DNA of 64,000 nt from Bacteroidota bacterium (GCA_018266555.1 JAFEAF010000019.1:62001-126000); one strand, 5' to 3'; positions 27,600 to 37,858 are shown, counted from the stretch's first letter. Made by a program: numbers and translations. Notes: generated from the letters alone by a model not told the origin.

Positions 27600-28625
27600 T
27601 TATAACCCCGCCATCATTTTTTTCTGACGGTAATTGCTCAGGCTCGGATCCATCTCAATAGCTTTATCGCAAAGCTGGATGCCTTTATCTTTATCTCCTT
27701 TTTTCTGATAACACATGCCGATCATATACAAGGCTGAGGCATTGGTTTTGTCAAATTCAAGAATCTTATCCCAGTGATCCATGGCATCCTGGTATTTGCC
27801 TTTGTAGTAATATGCTTCGGCTACCATATCCAATATATTAATATCACTGGGACGTTTTTCTAAAATTTCTTTCATGATGCTGATACCGTTGGCCAGGTCA
27901 CCAACATTCAGGTATGCTATGCCGAGATTTTCCATATAATCAGCATCTTTTCTGTATCCCTTATCTCCTGCCAGCAAAATATACCGTAGAGAATTTTTAT
28001 CATCGTTCATGGCATAATAAATTAAGCCCAATTCATAAATCCAGTTGTTTTTAGTGGAGTCTAATTGAATAGCTTTTTTAAAATAAGGTATGGATTGTTT
28101 GTAGTTCATCATGTCCGCATAGCAATGTGCAATCATATATGAAACTTCTCCGTTTTGCGGATCTTCACCGGCTGCCAGATTTAAATACTTAATAGCATCA
28201 CCATAATTATCCTGGTCATAATTGACTTTACCTATATAATAATTTACTTTTTGAGAAGGATCAAGCTGCTTTAGTTTATTAGCATAAAGTATCACATCAT
28301 CATTTTGTTTCAGCTGGAATGAAAGGGTCATCAGTTCTTTATAGTTCTCTGCTGATTCATCACCATGCGAAACCAATTTTTTGTATGCTTCCCTTGCTTC
28401 ATTGTACTTGCGGAGGTTTAGACAAGAAATTGCATATTCCTTTATGAGTTCATTGTTGCTGCCATTATAAGAAATAGCTGTTTTAAAATTCTTATACGAT
28501 TCCATCAGCCGTCCATTTTGTTTTTCCTGCAAACCTTTTTGCAAAAAATAAGTAGCACTGTCTGTTTGAGAAAAGGCCAGCGAAGATGCCAGCATGAAAG
28601 AAAGGATGAATAGATTACGTCTCAT
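27600..28625 (-). CDS. Exported tetratricopeptide-repeat protein
   Basis: The ATG at 28625 begins a signal peptide (MRRNLFILSFMLASSLAFSQ), so it is chosen over a start 15 codons upstream; 341 residues. The mature part is built almost wholly of TPR units: for example AYKKLVSHGDESAENYKEL, AIKYLNLAAGEDPQNGEVSY, SIPYFKKAIQLDSTKNNWIY and GIQLCDKAIEMDPSLSNY, with the usual A/G-x-x-Y/F and P spacing, around eight repeats. TPR arrays are binding scaffolds; periplasmic or surface location is inferred from the signal peptide. Partner unknown. Confidence 0.85.
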   Translation of the reverse strand: MRRNLFILSFMLASSLAFSQTDSATYFLQKGLQEKQNGRLMESYKNFKTAISYNGSNNELIKEYAISCLNLRKYNEAREAYKKLVSHGDESAENYKELMTLSFQLKQNDDVILYANKLKQLDPSQKVNYYIGKVNYDQDNYGDAIKYLNLAAGEDPQNGEVSYMIAHCYADMMNYKQSIPYFKKAIQLDSTKNNWIYELGLIYYAMNDDKNSLRYILLAGDKGYRKDADYMENLGIAYLNVGDLANGISIMKEILEKRPSDINILDMVAEAYYYKGKYQDAMDHWDKILEFDKTNASALYMIGMCYQKKGDKDKGIQLCDKAIEMDPSLSNYRQKKMMAGL

Positions 28626-28940
28626 AGGGTATATGTTTAAAAAACAGGTGTATGACAGGGTTAGTTTCACAAGATTGTAATTAACTGATCAGCCTGATTT
28701 TAATAATCCATATTCAGCTGAAATCGAAATATAGGGCTAAGAATATTCAGAATCAAGGGCTCAGCGTCAGTTTTTTCATGCAAATCCTTTGGAAAAAATA
28801 AATATGATGTAATTGACATTGTCTCAATGCTTTTGTAATGTTCACCCCAACTAAAATTGGAATATAAAGGGGGTTTTTTCAAAAAGAGACTTTCATTCTT
28901 TGGAACGAAACAGTATAATCCACATTCAACGGTACTGCAA
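28626..28940. other. Intergenic stretch between the TPR gene and glgB
   Basis: 315 bases, AT-rich. It presumably carries the promoter of the TPR gene, but I can pick out no clear -7/-33 pair. A 60-codon frame (28700-28882, minus strand) has no features that support it. I see no hairpin that would end the glgB transcript. Confidence 0.4.
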
Positions 28941-30935
28941 CTATTTTATCACTATTGCAGCAAGTGGCGGTAAGTTTATGGTAAGCTTGTATTTTTTTTG
29001 TTTTTTATCTATCAGTTCTGACCTGATTTCGGGATTAAAAACATCCCCTGTTCCCCAGTATTTTTTTGAATCGCTGTTAAATACTTCCTTTGTAAATTTT
29101 TTTCCGGATACTTCAACCTCCCAGTTATTTCTGACTACCGGCGTTACATTCAGGATTACTAAAAGATCATCTGCCGGTTTTTTCCCCTTTCTTCTATACA
29201 CAATCACTGATTCAGCCCGATGATTCAGGTCAACCCATTCAAATCCGTAAATATTGAATTGGTTTTCATATAATGCCGGTTCAGATTGCAACAGATTATT
29301 AAGATCGGCTACACAATCTTTCATCAAGCGATGGCAATCATATTTCAAAAGCGGCCAATTTAATTCAGATTTATAATTCCACTCATCGGTTTGCCCAAAT
29401 TCATCACCCATAAATAATAATTTTCCGCCGGGATGTGTCCACATGTATGAATAAAGCAAGCGGAGATTGGCAAATTTTTGCCATTCATCGCCAGGCATTT
29501 TATACAACATGGGGCTTTTGCCATGTACCACTTCATCATGGCTTAAAGGCAACATAAAATTTTCATCATAGTAATACATCATACTGAAAGAAAATTTATC
29601 CTGGTGAAATTGCCGGAACACAGGATCAATTTTAAAATAATCCAATGTATCGTGCATCCATCCCATCATCCATTTCATTCCAAATCCAAGTCCATCCTGC
29701 CAGGTGGGTCTTGAAACGCCGGGCCAGTCTGTTGCTTCTTCTGCGATAGTTTGTACATCAGGAAAATCACGATAAATCGTTTCATTCAGTTCTTTTACAA
29801 AAGCAATGGCTTCTAAGTTTCCATCACCTCCATATTCATTCGGCTCCCATTGCCCTCTTTTTCTTGAATAATTTAATTTAAGCATAGACGAAACAGCGTC
29901 AACCCGGATGCCGTCAATATGATAAAGATCAAACCAAAAACGGGCACTACTGATAAGGAAAGACTTTACTTCACCCCTTTTGTAATTAAATATATAGCTG
30001 TTCCAATCCGGGTGAAATCCTTTTCGCATATCTGCATATTCATAAGTATGAGTACCATCAAACATATACAACCCATGAGCGTCGTAAGGAAAATGCGAAG
30101 GCACCCAATCAAGAATTACTCCTATTCCTTCCTGATGAAATGCATCAATCAATTGCATGAGTCCTTGGGGATCACCAAACCTTGATGTAGCTGCAAAATA
30201 CCCGGTGCATTGATAACCCCAGCTTCCATCGAATGGATGCTCCATCACCGGCATCAGCTCAACATGAGTAAATCCCATCTCTTTTACATAAGGAACTAAT
30301 CGTTCCCTGATTTGCTGATATGTGTTATAACTTTCTTCGTCATTTTTATCCGGCCGCTGCCAACTGGCAAGATGTACTTCGTAAACGCTCCATGGGGCAT
30401 CTAATGCATTCTTCTTCTTTCTTTTTTTCATCCAATCTTTGTCTTTCCATTCATAATACATATCCCATGTAATTGAAGCTGTAGCCGGGCGTTTTTCCCA
30501 AAAACGGGCAAACGGATCTCCTTTGTCAACTTCAATACCCTTATAACCGACAATATGATATTTATAAACTTCACCTAATTTAAAATGAGGTATGAACCCT
30601 TCCCATACACCGCTTTTATCCCAACGGGGAAAAAGTTCATATTCTTTTTTTCTCCAATCATTGAAATTACCGGTGACGGATACGGAAGTGGCATTGGGAG
30701 CCCATACACAGAAATACATTCCCCATACATCATTCACTTTTACAGAATGAGAACCGAACTTCTGATACAAACGGTAATGTGTCCCTTGTTGAAAATTTTT
30801 AATATCTTCTTCAGAAAGTAAAGAATAATTCCATACGTTTTTACTGGTATCTACAAACTGAATCTCTTCATATTTCTTTTTAGAGGAATTATCTTCCTTT
30901 TCATCGCTCAATTTCTTTTTAGAGTATTGTGTCAT
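28941..30935 (-). CDS. glgB: 1,4-alpha-glucan branching enzyme
   Basis: 664 residues. A Lys/Glu-rich N-terminal extension is followed by a CBM48 module (about 50-150; WGMYFCVWAPNATSVSVTG, FNDW) and the GH13 barrel: DWVPSHFPYDAHGL (region I), nucleophile Asp in DGIRVDAVSSML (near 345), acid/base Glu in IAEEATDWP (near 397), and LSHDEVVHGK (near 462). These, with GRWGDP-like FGDPQGLMQLID, mark GlgB. It introduces alpha-1,6 branches into glycogen in the cytoplasm. glgC and glgA lie about 7 kb further right in another transcription unit, so glgB has its own promoter. Confidence 0.96.
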   Translation of the reverse strand: MTQYSKKKLSDEKEDNSSKKKYEEIQFVDTSKNVWNYSLLSEEDIKNFQQGTHYRLYQKFGSHSVKVNDVWGMYFCVWAPNATSVSVTGNFNDWRKKEYELFPRWDKSGVWEGFIPHFKLGEVYKYHIVGYKGIEVDKGDPFARFWEKRPATASITWDMYYEWKDKDWMKKRKKKNALDAPWSVYEVHLASWQRPDKNDEESYNTYQQIRERLVPYVKEMGFTHVELMPVMEHPFDGSWGYQCTGYFAATSRFGDPQGLMQLIDAFHQEGIGVILDWVPSHFPYDAHGLYMFDGTHTYEYADMRKGFHPDWNSYIFNYKRGEVKSFLISSARFWFDLYHIDGIRVDAVSSMLKLNYSRKRGQWEPNEYGGDGNLEAIAFVKELNETIYRDFPDVQTIAEEATDWPGVSRPTWQDGLGFGMKWMMGWMHDTLDYFKIDPVFRQFHQDKFSFSMMYYYDENFMLPLSHDEVVHGKSPMLYKMPGDEWQKFANLRLLYSYMWTHPGGKLLFMGDEFGQTDEWNYKSELNWPLLKYDCHRLMKDCVADLNNLLQSEPALYENQFNIYGFEWVDLNHRAESVIVYRRKGKKPADDLLVILNVTPVVRNNWEVEVSGKKFTKEVFNSDSKKYWGTGDVFNPEIRSELIDKKQKKYKLTINLPPLAAIVIK

Positions 30936-31080
30936 ATATAAAAGTCCTAAAAGTTTTAACTGAAAATTATATGAACGGTATTTGAATAATAATTAAATAT
31001 GAAGACTTTCGTAGCCGCTTACCTATTGAAATACTCAAAAATTTTAAACCATTACCATAATCAATTCACCTGTGACCGGC

Positions 31081-33831
31081 ATGAAAAAACTAATTGCATT
31101 GTTGCTGGCTGTCTTAGTCTCTTATTTCAGCAATGCCCAATCCTCGTCTATTAAAGGTACAATCACAGACACAGTAGAAAAAAGAAATCTTTCAAATTCC
31201 GTGGTAGCCTTGTTAAGCTCCGGCGATTCGACTTTAATTTCTTTTACCCGTTGTAACAAGGAAGGACAGTTCTCCCTTACTGGATTGAAGGGAGGCAAAT
31301 TTATTTTGATGATCACCCATCCTTTTATGGGTGATTATTTCGATGCGGTGGAAACAACACCAAACAATACAACGGACTTGGGTAATATTTTTCTGGTTCC
31401 TAAAAGCAAATTATTATCTGAAGTTATCATTAAAACCGGTACACCGATACGTATCAAAGGGGATACTACCATTTATACTGCAGACAGTTTTAAGGTTAGG
31501 GCTGGTGCCAATGTTGAAGAACTACTCCGAAGGCTACCCGGAATTCAAGTGGACAAGAACGGGCAGATCACTGCGATGGGTGAGAAAGTAAAAAAAGTTT
31601 TGGTGGATGGGGAAGAATTTTTTGGAAGCGATCCCGGTATTGCTACAAAGAATTTACGTGCTGACGCCGTAAAAGAGGTCCAGGTATTTGATAAAAAAAG
31701 CGATCAGGCTGAATTTACAGGTATTGATGACGGGGTAAGAGATAAAACGATTAACCTGAAGATGAAAGAAATGAAAGGTTATTTCGGGAAAATAGAAGCT
31801 GGCGGCGGCTTAAAAGATAATTTCAACAATGATGCTATGATCAACTCTTTCAAAGCCAAAAGAAAACTGGCGGCATATGGCATCATGAGTAATACGGGGC
31901 AAACTAACTTAGACTGGCAGGATGCCCAAAATTATGGAGGCGGCTCAGATAATGTCTCGATGGGCATGGATGAAGGAGGTACATTTATTTCAATTATGAG
32001 CGATGATAATAGTGCTAGCGGCGGCGTTCCACAAAACTGGAACGGGGGTCTTCACTACAGCAATAAATTTGATAATAACCGGCAGAGCCTGAACACAGGA
32101 TATAAATTCTCAAAAATAAATACAGAAAGCCTTAATAATACTTTCTCAAAAACATTTCTCCCGGATACCAGTTGGAACACAAACAGCAGCAACAATTCTT
32201 TTTCTTCTATCAACAAACATGCATTCAATCTGACAGTAGAAACCTCGTTAGATTCTATGAATTCACTGAAATGGACAAGCAAATTCAATAATAACACAGG
32301 TCGTTCAACCAGCAATTATTATACGGAATCTATTGACAATGTTTCCCGGTTTATAAATAACAGTACACGGAACAGCAGCAACAACAACAATAACAACAAT
32401 CTTTCTTCCACTCTCCTGTGGCGGCATAAGTTTAAAAAAGCATCCAGGACTATTTCTGTTAACACAGATTTTAACTGGACGCAATCAAAAAATACAGGGC
32501 TATTATATTCACTTAATAATTACTATACAGCCGGGCTGTTAAGCCATCGGGATACCACAGATCAGCAAAATATTCAGAACAGCGGGAGTAAAAGTGTGAA
32601 TACAAAAGTTGCATATACCGAACCACTCTCCAAAGAAGCCTACCTTGAATTCAACTATACGCTTGGGTACTTTAATAACAGTAATGATCGCCGTACCAGT
32701 ACTAAAGATATTTTCGGGAAATATGGTACCCCCGTGGATTCGCTTAGCAATTCGTTTGTGTTTAACCGATTGACTAACACACCGGGATTAAATTTCAGGG
32801 TAAATAAAAAGAAGGTCAATTATGCGTTCGGGGCTTCTGTGGGATTTAATCATTATGTACAGAATAATATCACCGATGCGAATAAATTCAATTATAATTA
32901 TACCAATTTTTACCCACAGGCAAACATCCAGTTTAAATTAAAATCTAACCAGAACATACGTCTTTATTATTACGGGTCATCCAATGCTCCATCATTGGAA
33001 CAGTTGCAACCCACCCGTGTAAATACTGACCCTTTGAATATTTATATTGGTAACCAAAACCTGAAACAATCATTCCAGCATTCACTTCTGGCATCGTATA
33101 ATTTTTATAATGTATTGAAACAACGGGGTCTTTTCTCCTTTATCAATTTGTATATTACTCAAAATGCATTCGTTCCATCAAGCATGGTTGATAATTTCGG
33201 CCGCCGTACCTACCAGACAGTTAATGCAAATGGCGGGTACAACTTAACTTTATACAGCAACTATAATGTCAATATTACTAAATCAAAAATTGATCTTAGT
33301 GTTGGGCCGAATATGTCCTTAAGGAGAAGTATTGATTTCATTAATAATGTAAAGAATATATCCGATAACAGCAGTTATGGAATCAATGTCAATTTCGGTA
33401 AATATGTAAACAATAAATACAATTTTAATTTCGGCCCCAATTTCTCATGGAACCATTCCAAAGCTTCCGTAAACTCTTCTGCCAATGCAGACTACTGGAG
33501 CCTTACCGGATGGGGTAATGTAAATATTACGCTTCCTTATAAATTTGAAATCGGGACAGATGCGAATTTTAACCTTCGTCAAAAAGACCCGAGATTTTCC
33601 CAGAATGCCAATTACACCAAATGGAATGCATCCATTCTAAAACGATTTTTAAAAAATAATGCACTTGAATTAAAATTAAATGTAAATGATATCCTGGATC
33701 AGAATAAGGGATATAGCCGGAATTTCAGCAGCTATAGTTTTACGGAATCCTTTTATAACACATTAAGGCGTTACTGGCTGCTTACTTTAACCTGGAATAT
33801 TTCTAAAAACGGAAAGCCTGCCGGCTTTTAA
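31081..33831 (+). CDS. TonB-dependent-receptor-like outer-membrane beta-barrel protein
   Basis: The ATG at 31081 starts a signal peptide (MKKLIALLLAVLVSYFSNAQ); a GTG three codons earlier is less likely. About 916 residues. A CarboxypepD_reg-like domain (SSIKGTITDTVEKRNLSNSV) is followed by a plug-like region (VEELLRRLPGIQVDKNGQIT, KVLVDGEEFFGSDP) and a long Asn/Ser-rich C-terminal barrel of the OMP_b-brl_3 type. A run of seven Asn near residue 435 comes from an AAC/AAT repeat. Not a SusC: no SusD follows. It pairs with the GLPGLI gene 15 bases downstream, an association frequent in Bacteroidota. The substrate is unknown. Confidence 0.88.
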   Translation: MKKLIALLLAVLVSYFSNAQSSSIKGTITDTVEKRNLSNSVVALLSSGDSTLISFTRCNKEGQFSLTGLKGGKFILMITHPFMGDYFDAVETTPNNTTDLGNIFLVPKSKLLSEVIIKTGTPIRIKGDTTIYTADSFKVRAGANVEELLRRLPGIQVDKNGQITAMGEKVKKVLVDGEEFFGSDPGIATKNLRADAVKEVQVFDKKSDQAEFTGIDDGVRDKTINLKMKEMKGYFGKIEAGGGLKDNFNNDAMINSFKAKRKLAAYGIMSNTGQTNLDWQDAQNYGGGSDNVSMGMDEGGTFISIMSDDNSASGGVPQNWNGGLHYSNKFDNNRQSLNTGYKFSKINTESLNNTFSKTFLPDTSWNTNSSNNSFSSINKHAFNLTVETSLDSMNSLKWTSKFNNNTGRSTSNYYTESIDNVSRFINNSTRNSSNNNNNNNLSSTLLWRHKFKKASRTISVNTDFNWTQSKNTGLLYSLNNYYTAGLLSHRDTTDQQNIQNSGSKSVNTKVAYTEPLSKEAYLEFNYTLGYFNNSNDRRTSTKDIFGKYGTPVDSLSNSFVFNRLTNTPGLNFRVNKKKVNYAFGASVGFNHYVQNNITDANKFNYNYTNFYPQANIQFKLKSNQNIRLYYYGSSNAPSLEQLQPTRVNTDPLNIYIGNQNLKQSFQHSLLASYNFYNVLKQRGLFSFINLYITQNAFVPSSMVDNFGRRTYQTVNANGGYNLTLYSNYNVNITKSKIDLSVGPNMSLRRSIDFINNVKNISDNSSYGINVNFGKYVNNKYNFNFGPNFSWNHSKASVNSSANADYWSLTGWGNVNITLPYKFEIGTDANFNLRQKDPRFSQNANYTKWNASILKRFLKNNALELKLNVNDILDQNKGYSRNFSSYSFTESFYNTLRRYWLLTLTWNISKNGKPAGF

Positions 33832-33846
33832 TTTAAAACCATTACC

Positions 33847-34578
33847 ATGAAAAAATTAACTTTCATCATCGCAATTTGCTTTTATCATTTCGCACAGTCA
33901 CAACAATTCATAAACAACGGATTGGTGGAATATGAAGTTCGGGTAGATAATTTCAAATCACTTGGAGACGATAATTGGAGTCAAATGCTTCGGGATAAAG
34001 TACCTCATTTTTCCATTACATGGTATGATCTTACATTTAATAATAATAAAGCCATCTACAAATTTAACCGCCAGGATGAGAAATCCAAGATGCCTTCATT
34101 TATGAGTAATTCTAATGAAGATAATGTTTGGTTCAGTGATTATACTTCACAGACTTTTACAGATCAAAAAAATATTTTCGGCGATACCTATCTTCTTCGT
34201 GACTCATTGATGAGTTTTAAATGGAAACTGGTGCCCAATGAAACAAGGGAGATCGCCGGGTTCAACTGCAGGAAAGCTCAGGCTATTATTTTTGACAGTG
34301 TTTATGTATTCGCTTTTTATACGGATGAAATCATTGTTCCCGGAGGGCCGATGGGCATTCATGGTTTGCCCGGAATGATACTCGGTATCACCATCCCCAG
34401 GATGTACACCAGCTGGATAGCCAGCAAAGTGCAGGTTGTTGGTGTGAACGCTTCTGCTATCGTTCCCCCCGATAAAGGAAAACAGAAAAAAGCATCAGAC
34501 TTGTTAGAAACAGTAAAAAAAGCTACTTCTGATTGGGGCAGCTATGCACAACAATTGATCTGGCAATTATTTCTGTAG
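33847..34578 (+). CDS. GLPGLI-family protein
   Basis: 243 residues with signal peptide (MKKLTFIIAICFYHFAQSQQ). The family name-motif appears as HGLPGMILGI in GPMGIHGLPGMILG, preceded by the family-typical GFNCRKAQA and FAFYTDEI. These exported proteins, restricted to Bacteroidota, have no known biochemical role but often accompany an outer-membrane barrel gene, as here (15 bases after it). Its ATG is preceded by AAACCATTACC, a 13-base sequence that also occurs before the barrel gene. Convergent with the amylase gene. Confidence 0.92.
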   Translation: MKKLTFIIAICFYHFAQSQQFINNGLVEYEVRVDNFKSLGDDNWSQMLRDKVPHFSITWYDLTFNNNKAIYKFNRQDEKSKMPSFMSNSNEDNVWFSDYTSQTFTDQKNIFGDTYLLRDSLMSFKWKLVPNETREIAGFNCRKAQAIIFDSVYVFAFYTDEIIVPGGPMGIHGLPGMILGITIPRMYTSWIASKVQVVGVNASAIVPPDKGKQKKASDLLETVKKATSDWGSYAQQLIWQLFL

Positions 34579-34590
34579 TGTAAATAATTT

Positions 34591-36471
34591 TTATTTTATC
34601 AATTCAAATACAAAACTTTCTTTGGGTCTTATTTCGAAACTGTTTAGCGGCAAGATTTCATTGGTGATTACATTCCTCATTTGAGTACATCTTTTAAGGC
34701 GTTCCGAATAATGATTCCATTCTGGCTTCATCGAATCTTTGCCGGTATTACTTATGACCATAATGGTTTGTTTGCTATCATACCTGAAATAAATATACAG
34801 ACCATTAATGGGAAGATATTGCATAAGCCTGCCTTCAGTAATTGCAGATGAGCTTTGCCTGAAGTGAGCCAGCTTGCTCACATAATTAAAAGCATCATTT
34901 TCCTTTTCAGTTCTTTCCTCTGAAAGAAATTTATTTATCTTATCGCCGGGCCAACCGCCTGGAAAATCTTCTCTAACTGCTGCATCATTGGGGCTTTTAA
35001 AATTTTTCATTAGTATTTCAGTGCCATAATATATTTCAGGTATTCCACGCAAAGTCAGCAGCCAGTTGATACCCATTTTGTACTTTGCAAAATCCTCACC
35101 TACCATAGAATAAAACCGGTCGAGATCATGATTATCAAAGAAGATGCAGTTCCTGTTCGGGTCTTTATAAGCTATATCCTGTGCTAATGTTGTATAAACT
35201 CTATTCACACCTTCCGTCCAGCCAAACGGTTGATTCAACCCGTCAAACATGGCAAAAAGTAAAGGAAAATCCGTTACACCCTGAAGATTGTGTTTAAATG
35301 GAACGTTGAAGTTATTTTGACAAAAGTAAGCGCTGTTCATAACGGTATGCACCCATACTTCTCCGAATACGGTTAGTTTCGGAAAATCTTTTATCAATGC
35401 ATCATTTATTCTATTCAAAAACAAAGAGTCGCTATAGAAATAGGTATCCACTCTCCATCCGTCAATACCAAATTCTTCAGTAGCCCAGATTGCATATTGA
35501 ATCAGGAAATTGGAAACATAAGGATTACGTTGATTCAGGTCCGGCATGAACGGGGTGAACCATCCATTGACAGAAATTTCTTTATCATAATTTGAAGCAT
35601 ATGGATCCACAAGCGGGTTATCCCGGTATGATGTATTAGTATACTGAGGCCATTGATTCACCCAGTCTTTCATAGGCATATCACGGATAAACCAATGATT
35701 AATTCCGACATGATTATACACTGCATCCTGGATCACTTTTAAGCCACTGGTATGTGAAGCATCTACCATTTTTTTGTATAAAGCATTTCCGCCAAATCGT
35801 TTGTCCACATTGTACTGATCAGTGATTGCGTAGCCGTGGTAAGTGCTTCTGGATGCTCCGCCTTCATTGGTTCTTGCCATATCATTTTCATTAACAGGGG
35901 TCATCCATATTGTAGTAATTCCAAGATTTTTTAAATAATCCAGGTGATTAATAACACCCTGCAGGTCACCGCCATGCCGATCGTAAGGATTCTTGCGGTT
36001 ATGATCAGTATCTCTCATATCTGCATAAAAATCATTGGTGGTATCGCCATTAGAGAAACGATCGGGCATCAAAAGATAAACAAGATCTTTCGAAGTTACT
36101 CCCAGTACTCTTGTTTTACCGTCTTCTTTACTTTTTGATTTTAATTCATAATTCACCCACAACGGTTGATCATGGATCCGGTTGAATTTTATTTTTACAA
36201 TTCCAGGTTTTGTATGTGCAGAAATATTAATGTCTAAAAAAAGATAATTAGAACTCTCTACCCGGTTTAGTTTTATTAATTGTACTCCCGGATAACGGAT
36301 TTCAACATCCTGAACGGTTGATTTTAATCCCGGGCTGTGCACCATCAGCTGCACATGGCTCCATTTCATGCCCACCCACCAGTTGGTAGGATACACTTTT
36401 ACATTTTCAGTCTGAGAATATGATTTGCCAATCCATAAAAAGCAAATCATAAATATGAATAGTTTTTTCAT
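34591..36471 (-). CDS. Exported GH13 alpha-amylase (cyclomaltodextrinase/neopullulanase type)
   Basis: The ATG at 36471 begins the signal peptide MKKLFIFMICFLWIGKSYSQ and is chosen over a start 11 codons earlier; 626 residues. An N-terminal Ig-like domain (about 25-125) is the Cyc-maltodext_N type. GH13 motifs: DAVYNHVG (region I), WRVDTYFY with nucleophile Asp near 340, VFGEVWVH with Glu near 370, FFDNHDLDRF with Asp near 445; a beta-sandwich C-domain follows. It cuts alpha-glucans, cyclodextrins or pullulan in the periplasm or at the surface, like SusA. It starts 4 bases after the SLC45-type transporter stop, so the two are one operon: cleave, then import. Confidence 0.93.
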   Translation of the reverse strand: MKKLFIFMICFLWIGKSYSQTENVKVYPTNWWVGMKWSHVQLMVHSPGLKSTVQDVEIRYPGVQLIKLNRVESSNYLFLDINISAHTKPGIVKIKFNRIHDQPLWVNYELKSKSKEDGKTRVLGVTSKDLVYLLMPDRFSNGDTTNDFYADMRDTDHNRKNPYDRHGGDLQGVINHLDYLKNLGITTIWMTPVNENDMARTNEGGASRSTYHGYAITDQYNVDKRFGGNALYKKMVDASHTSGLKVIQDAVYNHVGINHWFIRDMPMKDWVNQWPQYTNTSYRDNPLVDPYASNYDKEISVNGWFTPFMPDLNQRNPYVSNFLIQYAIWATEEFGIDGWRVDTYFYSDSLFLNRINDALIKDFPKLTVFGEVWVHTVMNSAYFCQNNFNVPFKHNLQGVTDFPLLFAMFDGLNQPFGWTEGVNRVYTTLAQDIAYKDPNRNCIFFDNHDLDRFYSMVGEDFAKYKMGINWLLTLRGIPEIYYGTEILMKNFKSPNDAAVREDFPGGWPGDKINKFLSEERTEKENDAFNYVSKLAHFRQSSSAITEGRLMQYLPINGLYIYFRYDSKQTIMVISNTGKDSMKPEWNHYSERLKRCTQMRNVITNEILPLNSFEIRPKESFVFELIK

Positions 36472-36475
36472 AACA

Positions 36476-37858
36476 TTATATTGAGCGTTCTTCACGAATC
36501 TCAAGTTCAGATGTTAATGTTTCATCTTCCATAGTCGTTCGGTTTTCTTTAATGAAAATGAAACAAATGAACGCTGCAAGAATCATTAATCCCCCGCCCA
36601 GTTCCACTGCGAGCAGGCGATCATTATTTAATACATTTTTCATCAACCAGCCAAAACCTAACGATGCAATGACCTCCGGTAACACAATGAAAAAATTAAA
36701 GATCCCCATGTAAATGCCCACTTTGTCTTTTGGCAAAGAACCGCTCAGCATGGCATAGGGCATAGATAGTATACTGGCCCATGCAATACCCACACAAGTC
36801 ATGCAACCGTAAAGCATGTATTTATGTGTAACCCAGCTTACACTGATCAATCCAACCCCTCCGCATATCAAGCATAAAGTATGCGTCATTTTTCTGCCCA
36901 ATTTATCTGCAATAACAGGTAAAATCAAAGCAAATAAAAAAGTAATAACACTGTAGTATGCTAAAGTCAAACTTCCAAAATCTGCTCCTTCAGCATAAGC
37001 AGGATCATTGGCATCAACGCCATGAAAAACATTTATAGCAACAGCCGTAGTATAATAAAACCACATTAAGAAAAGGCCGGGCCATGTAAAAAACTGGATA
37101 AGCGAAACAATCCTCATTCGCTTAGGCATTTTCATCAATGCATTGAAAATTTCAATAACTCCTCCCCCAAATCCTTTGTTGGATTGTTTTACCTTTTCTT
37201 TATAACCAATATCCGAAGGCGGATATTCTTTGGTGGTAAATACTGTATATAAAACTGCCGAAAGAAAAAAGAATGCTCCCGTATAAAAAGAAAGTTTTAC
37301 ATTTTCAGGAATCCCTCCCTTAGCAGCTGTATTTTGAAAATTGAAAATATTTGTAAATATCCAGGGTAGCGCTGAGGCAATACTCCCGCCTAAACCGATC
37401 ATAAAACTTTGCATGATGAAACCACGGTTTACCTGCGAATCAGGAAGTTTGTCTGTTACAAATGCACGAAATGGTTCCATGGCAACATTTCCAAAAACAT
37501 CCATTACCCATAGCAATCCTGCAGCCATGAATAATGTACCGCTGTGTGGCATAAATATCAGAGCTATTGAACTGAGGATAGCACCAATCATGAAATAGGG
37601 TCTTCTTCTCCCCCATTTGGGATGCCAGGTTCGGTCGCTCATGTATCCAATGACGGGCTGTACTAATAATCCTGTGAGTGGTGCTGCTAAAAATAAAATA
37701 GGAATCTGATCCGGATGGGCACCGAGATTTTCATAAATGCGGCCCATGTTTGCCCGTTGCAGATCCCATCCAAACTGGATACCAAAAAAACCAACACTCA
37801 TATTGATGATCTCTGAAAGACGGAGTTGCCGTTTTATACCGGTATAAGCTGTTGACAT
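36476..37858 (-). CDS. MFS transporter of the SLC45/GPH type, probably maltose or maltodextrin uptake
   Basis: The ATG at 37858 (MSTAYTGIKRQLRLSEIINM) is used; 460 residues with 12 predicted helices. The N-terminal FFGIQFGWDLQRANMGRIYE and the loop MSDRTWHPKWGRRRPYF (RxGRRRP) are characteristic of SLC45-like sucrose/maltose:H+ symporters; these signatures separate it from the other MFS carrier in the window. Position directly before an exported amylase and after glgC supports maltose or short maltodextrin as the substrate; this is inference from context. Its likely regulatory region is the 101-base gap after glgC. Confidence 0.85.
   Translation of the reverse strand: MSTAYTGIKRQLRLSEIINMSVGFFGIQFGWDLQRANMGRIYENLGAHPDQIPILFLAAPLTGLLVQPVIGYMSDRTWHPKWGRRRPYFMIGAILSSIALIFMPHSGTLFMAAGLLWVMDVFGNVAMEPFRAFVTDKLPDSQVNRGFIMQSFMIGLGGSIASALPWIFTNIFNFQNTAAKGGIPENVKLSFYTGAFFFLSAVLYTVFTTKEYPPSDIGYKEKVKQSNKGFGGGVIEIFNALMKMPKRMRIVSLIQFFTWPGLFLMWFYYTTAVAINVFHGVDANDPAYAEGADFGSLTLAYYSVITFLFALILPVIADKLGRKMTHTLCLICGGVGLISVSWVTHKYMLYGCMTCVGIAWASILSMPYAMLSGSLPKDKVGIYMGIFNFFIVLPEVIASLGFGWLMKNVLNNDRLLAVELGGGLMILAAFICFIFIKENRTTMEDETLTSELEIREERSI

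Noticed and set aside
28700-28882. 60-codon minus-strand frame between glgB and the TPR gene
   Set aside because: No start context, no recognisable features, and composition typical of non-coding AT-rich DNA.
32370-32402. AAC/AAT repeat as a contingency (phase-variable) repeat
   Set aside because: The unit is three bases, so length changes would not shift the frame; it only encodes a short Asn run.
31081-34578. SusC/SusD starch-uptake pair
   Set aside because: The barrel protein is followed by a GLPGLI gene, not by a SusD-like lipoprotein, and its barrel is of the OMP_b-brl_3 type.
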